Source of the DNA: Salinimicrobium sp963739625
GTDB lineage: Bacteria > Bacteroidota > Bacteroidia > Flavobacteriales > Flavobacteriaceae
Assembly (NCBI GenBank): GCA_963739625.1
Contig: CAVUAU010000002.1
Location: 62,001-126,000, forward strand
Length of the DNA stretch: 64,000 bases
Direction: 5' to 3'
This document shows positions 60,360 through 64,000 of the stretch, in pieces. The position numbers and the translations under genes are program-made. The notes beneath the pieces were generated by a model that saw nothing but the letters and a program-made list of their open reading frames with translations, was not told the origin of the DNA and ran no database searches. How positions within the stretch are numbered: the first letter of the stretch is position 1; each line of letters starts with the position of its first letter.

Positions 60360-60860
60360 ATGAGCACTGAAAACCTAAATAAAGAAGAATCTATAAAAAA
60401 ACTGAAAGAACACATTAGCGATACCTCGGTGGCCATGATGCTCACCGGATTCGGAAAAAAACCGATCAGCGCGGTACCAATGTACACCAAGAAACTGGAC
60501 GATCACGGGAACATCTGGTTTTTGAGCGGCAGAAACAGCGAACACAACAAAGAACTTCTTAAAAATAAGGATGTGCAGCTGCTTTACAGCAACACAGATG
60601 ACATGGAATTCCTGAGTGTCTACGGGGAAGCTGAGATCACTTCAGAAAAAGAAGTTATTGACGATCTCTATTCCCAAACCGATAATAATTATTTTAAAGG
60701 CAAGGAGGATCCCGAAGTTACCGCGATCAAAATAAGACCGCAGGAAGCATACTACTGGGACAACAAATCAAACAAATACGTGACCCTGCTCAAGATGGGT
60801 GTGGGCGCTGTTACCGGTAAACAACAGGATATAGGCGAAAAAGGTAAGATGAACCTTTAG
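60360..60860 (+). CDS. Pyridoxamine 5'-phosphate oxidase-fold general stress protein
   Basis: A 166-residue flavin-binding split-barrel protein of the general stress protein 26 type. Blocks seen are ISDTSVAMMLTGFGKKPISAVPM, GNIWFLSGRNSEHNKEL and VQLLYSNTDDMEFLSVYGEAEI. It probably binds FMN or F420-like flavins; the substrate is unknown. TATATTTA about 30 bp upstream may be the -7 box. Monocistronic. Confidence 0.88.
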   Translation: MSTENLNKEESIKKLKEHISDTSVAMMLTGFGKKPISAVPMYTKKLDDHGNIWFLSGRNSEHNKELLKNKDVQLLYSNTDDMEFLSVYGEAEITSEKEVIDDLYSQTDNNYFKGKEDPEVTAIKIRPQEAYYWDNKSNKYVTLLKMGVGAVTGKQQDIGEKGKMNL

Positions 60861-60949
60861 TCCCTGTAGCAACTTGAAATCAACCTTACAGGACAAATCC
60901 TGTGAGGTTTTTTTATTTTATTTAATTTAGCAGCCTTAAACATAGAATT

Positions 60950-61831
60950 ATGAAAGCTTATATTTTCCCCGGACAGGGTGCGCAGTTCAAAGGAATGGGA
61001 AAGGATCTTTACGAGAAATCCCCTCTTGCAAAAGAGCTTTTTGAGAAGGCTAATGACATTCTTGGTTTTTCAATTACCAAAGTAATGTTTGAAGGTGATG
61101 CAGACGATCTAAAGCAAACCAGGGTCACGCAGCCTGCGGTATTCCTGCATTCTGTAATTTTGAGCAAGGTGTTGGGAGAGGCTTTTAAGCCCGATATGGT
61201 TGCCGGGCATTCGCTGGGAGAGCTTTCTGCGCTTGTAGCGAACAAAACCCTCAAATTTGAAGACGGTTTAAAACTGGTTTACAAGCGGGCTTTGGCGATG
61301 CAGAAGGCCTGTGAACTGGAAGAATCTACCATGGCTGCAGTTCTCGGGCTGGAAGACGAAATGGTAGAGTCAATTTGTGCCGACACAAAAGGGGTGGTAG
61401 TGGCCGCTAATTATAACTGTCCGGGACAACTGGTGATCTCGGGGGACCAATTGGCCGTGGAGAAAGCCTGTGAAGAATTAAAAGAAAGAGGTGCGAGAAG
61501 AGCCATGATCCTTCCTGTGGGAGGTGCGTTTCACTCTCCCTTGATGGAACCTGCCCGTGAAGAGCTGGCTAAGGCCATTGAGGAAACAGAATTTAGCACT
61601 CCTATTTGTCCCATCTATCAAAACGTGAGCACCTTTGCCGTAACCGATCCTGCCGAGATCAAGAAAAACCTCATCTTCCAGCTTACCGCGCCGGTAAAAT
61701 GGACGCAGAGTGTTCAAAACATGATCAAAGACGGTGCAACCGAATTTATAGAAGTTGGCCCGGGCAAAGTTCTGCAAGGCCTGGTGAAAAAGATCGACCG
61801 CAACGCCCAGGTATCTTCAGCCGAAATATAG
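60950..61831 (+). CDS. fabD: Malonyl CoA-acyl carrier protein transacylase
   Basis: A 293-residue enzyme that loads malonyl groups onto ACP for fatty-acid synthesis. GQGAQ is at residues 8-12, the nucleophile Ser88 in GHSLGE and the His in GGAFHSPLMEPA near 196. Typical length; no adjacent fab genes. Ends with a bidirectional terminator shared with the aminotransferase gene. Confidence 0.96.
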   Translation: MKAYIFPGQGAQFKGMGKDLYEKSPLAKELFEKANDILGFSITKVMFEGDADDLKQTRVTQPAVFLHSVILSKVLGEAFKPDMVAGHSLGELSALVANKTLKFEDGLKLVYKRALAMQKACELEESTMAAVLGLEDEMVESICADTKGVVVAANYNCPGQLVISGDQLAVEKACEELKERGARRAMILPVGGAFHSPLMEPAREELAKAIEETEFSTPICPIYQNVSTFAVTDPAEIKKNLIFQLTAPVKWTQSVQNMIKDGATEFIEVGPGKVLQGLVKKIDRNAQVSSAEI

Positions 61832-61856
61832 AACAGCTTTTTTTGAAGTTCAGAAA

Positions 61857-61888
61857 TAAAAAAGCCGAAGGAAATCCTTCGGCTTTTC
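61857..61888. terminator. Bidirectional terminator between fabD and the DegT gene
   Basis: Perfect 11-bp arms AAAGCCGAAGG and CCTTCGGCTTT (61861-61871, 61876-61886) with A and T tracts. Confidence 0.88.
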
Positions 61889-61907
61889 ACATTTTTAGGC
61901 CAATGTC

Positions 61908-63044
61908 CTAGTCTTTATTCACAAAATCAATCACAGTTTTAGTGACAAAATTGATCTGGTCATCTTCCAGTTCTGTGTGCATAGGTAAAGAGATCACCTC
62001 TTTCACCAGCTGGTTGGTGACCTTGAAATCTTCTTCTTTGTAGCGTTCATCGCGATATGCCTTCTGGCTGTGCAGCGGAATAGGATAATAAATGCCGCAG
62101 GGAATACCCTCCTCATTGAGATGCTTTACAAGGGCATCGCGTTTTCCATTAAGGATCTTGAGCGTATACTGGTGGTAAACGTGGGTGTCTTCGGAAGATT
62201 CGGTGTAGGGAATCTCGATTTGTTTTTCATCTTTAAAGGCTTCGGAATATTTCTTGGCAGCATTTTGCCTGGCCTTGTTATAGCTGTCCAAATGCGGAAG
62301 TTTGGCGCGCAACACAGCCGCCTGCAAGCTATCCAGTCTGGAGTTCACACCCACCACATCGTGGTGATAGCGCTCGTACATCCCGTGGTTTACAATTCCG
62401 CGGATGCTATGTGCCAGCTCGTCATCATTGGTAAAGATCGCGCCGCCGTCCCCGTAGCAGCCAAGGTTCTTGGATGGGAAAAATGAGGTGGAAGCCACGT
62501 GCCCAATTGCACCCGCCTTTTTGGTACTGCCGTCTTCAAAATGGTAGTTTGCACCAATAGCCTGGGCGTTATCCTCGATCACGTAGAGGTTGTGCTCTTT
62601 AGCTATTTGCATGATGGCATCCATATTAGCCGATTGTCCAAATAAATGTACAGGTACTATGGCCTTTGTTTTTGGCGTGATCGCTCTCTTTATAGCTTCG
62701 GGATCGATGTTAAAAGTATCGGGTTCCACGTCTACCAAAACAGGGGTTAACTGAAGCAGTGCAATCACCTCAACGGTGGCCGCAAAAGTAAAATCGGCAG
62801 TGATCACTTCATCTCCCGGTTTAAGACCAAGACCCATCATCGCGATTTGCAGGGCATCTGTACCGTTGGCACAGGGAATTACGTGTTTTACATCAAGGTA
62901 CTCTTCCAGTTCCTTTTGAAAAGTGTGAACCTGCGGCCCGTTTATAAAGGCGGTGGTGTCCAAAACCTCCAGCATGGAAGCGTCAACTATATTCTTTATT
63001 TTATCGTACTGACCCTTAAGGTCAACCATTTGTATTTTTTTCAT
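61908..63044 (-). CDS. DegT/DnrJ/EryC1-family sugar aminotransferase
   Basis: A 378-residue PLP enzyme that transaminates nucleotide-linked keto sugars. Typical blocks are IPCANGTDALQIAM, DFTFAATVEVIALL, EDNAQAIGA and the PLP Lys in STSFFPSKNLGCYGDGG. It probably supplies an amino sugar for surface polysaccharide or LPS; the following divergent gene waaA also concerns LPS. The product cannot be named without context. Confidence 0.92.
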   Translation of the reverse strand: MKKIQMVDLKGQYDKIKNIVDASMLEVLDTTAFINGPQVHTFQKELEEYLDVKHVIPCANGTDALQIAMMGLGLKPGDEVITADFTFAATVEVIALLQLTPVLVDVEPDTFNIDPEAIKRAITPKTKAIVPVHLFGQSANMDAIMQIAKEHNLYVIEDNAQAIGANYHFEDGSTKKAGAIGHVASTSFFPSKNLGCYGDGGAIFTNDDELAHSIRGIVNHGMYERYHHDVVGVNSRLDSLQAAVLRAKLPHLDSYNKARQNAAKKYSEAFKDEKQIEIPYTESSEDTHVYHQYTLKILNGKRDALVKHLNEEGIPCGIYYPIPLHSQKAYRDERYKEEDFKVTNQLVKEVISLPMHTELEDDQINFVTKTVIDFVNKD

Positions 63045-63129
63045 TCCGTTGAATTAACTCCCACGAAAATACGAATTAAGCCACTTTCACCAATGGGATT
63101 TTAGTAATTTAGCAGCCAAACTCGCGGCT

Positions 63130-64000
63130 TTGCACTCTCTTTACAATTTCTTGATCAATTCTGCGGAAAAATTACTTCCGGCTACTACAATCTTCAGTGA
63201 AAAGATGAAGTTGTTCACTGAAGGCCGAAAAGATGTTTTTTCCATTCTCCAAAAGAATATTTCTGCGGAAGATAAAACCATCTGGTTCCATGCCGCCTCT
63301 CTGGGCGAGTATGAGCAGGCCCTGCCGGTGATCCTGCAGGTGAAGGAGATCTTTCCGAAGCATAAGATCGTTTTGAGCTTTTTTTCACCTTCGGGATATG
63401 AGAACAAGAAGAATTCTGCCGTCGCCGATGTGGTCGTGTACCTGCCCCTGGACACTTCAAAAAACGCTAAAAAATTCCTCGACCTCGTCCATCCCGACTG
63501 GGCGCTGTTCATCAAATATGAGTTCTGGCCTAACTTTCTAAAGGAGCTAAAAAAGCGAAATACAAAGACCGTTCTGGTTTCGGGAGCCTTCAGGGAAGAC
63601 CAGGCTTTCTTCAAACCCTACGGGAAATGGATGCGCAAATATCTTGATGCTTTTGAATATTTCTTTCTTCAGAATGAACGCTCAAAACAGCTGCTTTTGA
63701 GCCTGGGTTATGAGAATGCGGCGGTAAGCGGAGACACCCGCTTTGACAGGGTGAGCGAACAGCTGCAGCAGGACAATCACCTCGATTTCATAGAGGAATT
63801 CAAAAATGATAAGATTTGTGTGGTTGCCGGCAGCAGCTGGCCCGAGGATGAGGCTTTGCTTACGCAGTATATCAATCAGAGTTCAGAAAACATCAAATAT
63901 CATTATCGCTCCACACACCCTAAAACCGGCCAGGATCGCGGCTTTAAAAGCGCAGATCGAAAAAAAGGTGATCCTGTTTTCAGAAAAAGAAGGCAGGCAG
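63130..64000 (+). CDS. waaA: 3-deoxy-D-manno-octulosonic acid transferase, 3' end outside the window, frame broken by one extra base
   Basis: Kdo transferase that attaches Kdo to lipid A. Visible blocks are EGRKDVFSILQKNIS, IWFHAASLGEYEQALPVI (catalytic Glu in GEYE), VVVYLPLDT, LFIKYEFWPNFL and VVAGSSWPEDEALL. The frame shifts after NIKY; IIAPHTLKPA follows one frame away because of one extra base near 63901. No ATG fits the N-terminus; a TTG at 63130 gives MHSLYNFLIN. A TAATTTAG box at about 63105 may be the -7 element. Confidence 0.9.
   Translation, partial: MHSLYNFLINSAEKLLPATTIFSEKMKLFTEGRKDVFSILQKNISAEDKTIWFHAASLGEYEQALPVILQVKEIFPKHKIVLSFFSPSGYENKKNSAVADVVVYLPLDTSKNAKKFLDLVHPDWALFIKYEFWPNFLKELKKRNTKTVLVSGAFREDQAFFKPYGKWMRKYLDAFEYFFLQNERSKQLLLSLGYENAAVSGDTRFDRVSEQLQQDNHLDFIEEFKNDKICVVAGSSWPEDEALLTQYINQSSENIKYHYRSTHPKTGQDRGFKSADRKKGDPVFRKRRQA

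Noticed and set aside
20973..63901. Programmed +1 frameshifting as an explanation for the broken genes.
   Set aside because: The sites share no slippery motif, stop codon or stimulator, and occur in many unrelated genes; insertion errors are simpler.

Overview
The window is from a Flavobacteriaceae (Bacteroidota) chromosome. The evidence is the gliding genes gldB-gldC and gldA, a DnaG primase without zinc ligands, SusC-free but typical flavobacterial housekeeping operons, promoters of the Bacteroidota type (TAnnTTTG at -7), A-rich ribosome binding sites, and many two-gene ATGA or TAATG overlaps. A marine or saline relative of Gramella, Salegentibacter or Salinimicrobium would fit, but the genus is a guess. 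Gene density is high. There are no rRNA or tRNA genes, prophages, CRISPR arrays or large islands.

Layout. 0-10 kb: start of mraZ with its three-box operator, an alpha/beta hydrolase, engB, gldC-gldB, nadE, a response regulator, dnaG, a toxin-antitoxin pair, and a sigma/anti-sigma/outer-membrane operon. 10-20 kb: polyprenyl synthase, rlmN, queA, aroA, a MazG-like gene, and two large DUF3857 proteins with the remnant of a third. 20-31 kb: a REP-flanked RAYT transposase, dtd-rsgA, the aromatic genes (DAHP synthase/chorismate mutase and pheA) behind an aromatic-codon attenuator, gldA, an outer-membrane acylhydrolase with a lipoprotein, and the methionine operon metY-metX-hom-osmC. 31-42 kb: two Met-codon attenuators in tandem, metK with a structured leader, acyl-CoA dehydrogenase, ilvA-like gene, a second RAYT in a dense REP cluster, deoxynucleoside kinase, a carotenoid/fatty-acid hydroxylase. 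42-52 kb: App1 phosphatase, membrane and soluble pyrophosphatases, pdhB, etfB-etfA, a DUF151 nuclease and a NupC transporter with an extra secreted domain. 52-64 kb: thyA, two small secreted TonB-C-like proteins, egtB-egtD-DUF427 (ergothioneine-type), asnA behind two Asn-codon attenuators, folA, fructosamine kinase, fabD, a sugar aminotransferase and the start of waaA.

The most interesting theme is regulation of amino-acid supply by leader-peptide attenuation. Three unrelated loci (Met, Asn, and Trp/Tyr/Phe) each carry short reading frames loaded with codons for the end product, followed by intrinsic terminators. In the aromatic and first Met units the leader contains a copy of the terminator's 3' arm, which is the expected antiterminator. 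Met and Asn each have two such units in series.

A second theme is quality. Twelve conserved genes are broken, by fourteen single-base events that are all +1 insertions, mostly in short homopolymers. No -1 event was seen. This points to insertion-biased sequence errors rather than gene decay, and those genes are annotated here across their full repaired extent.
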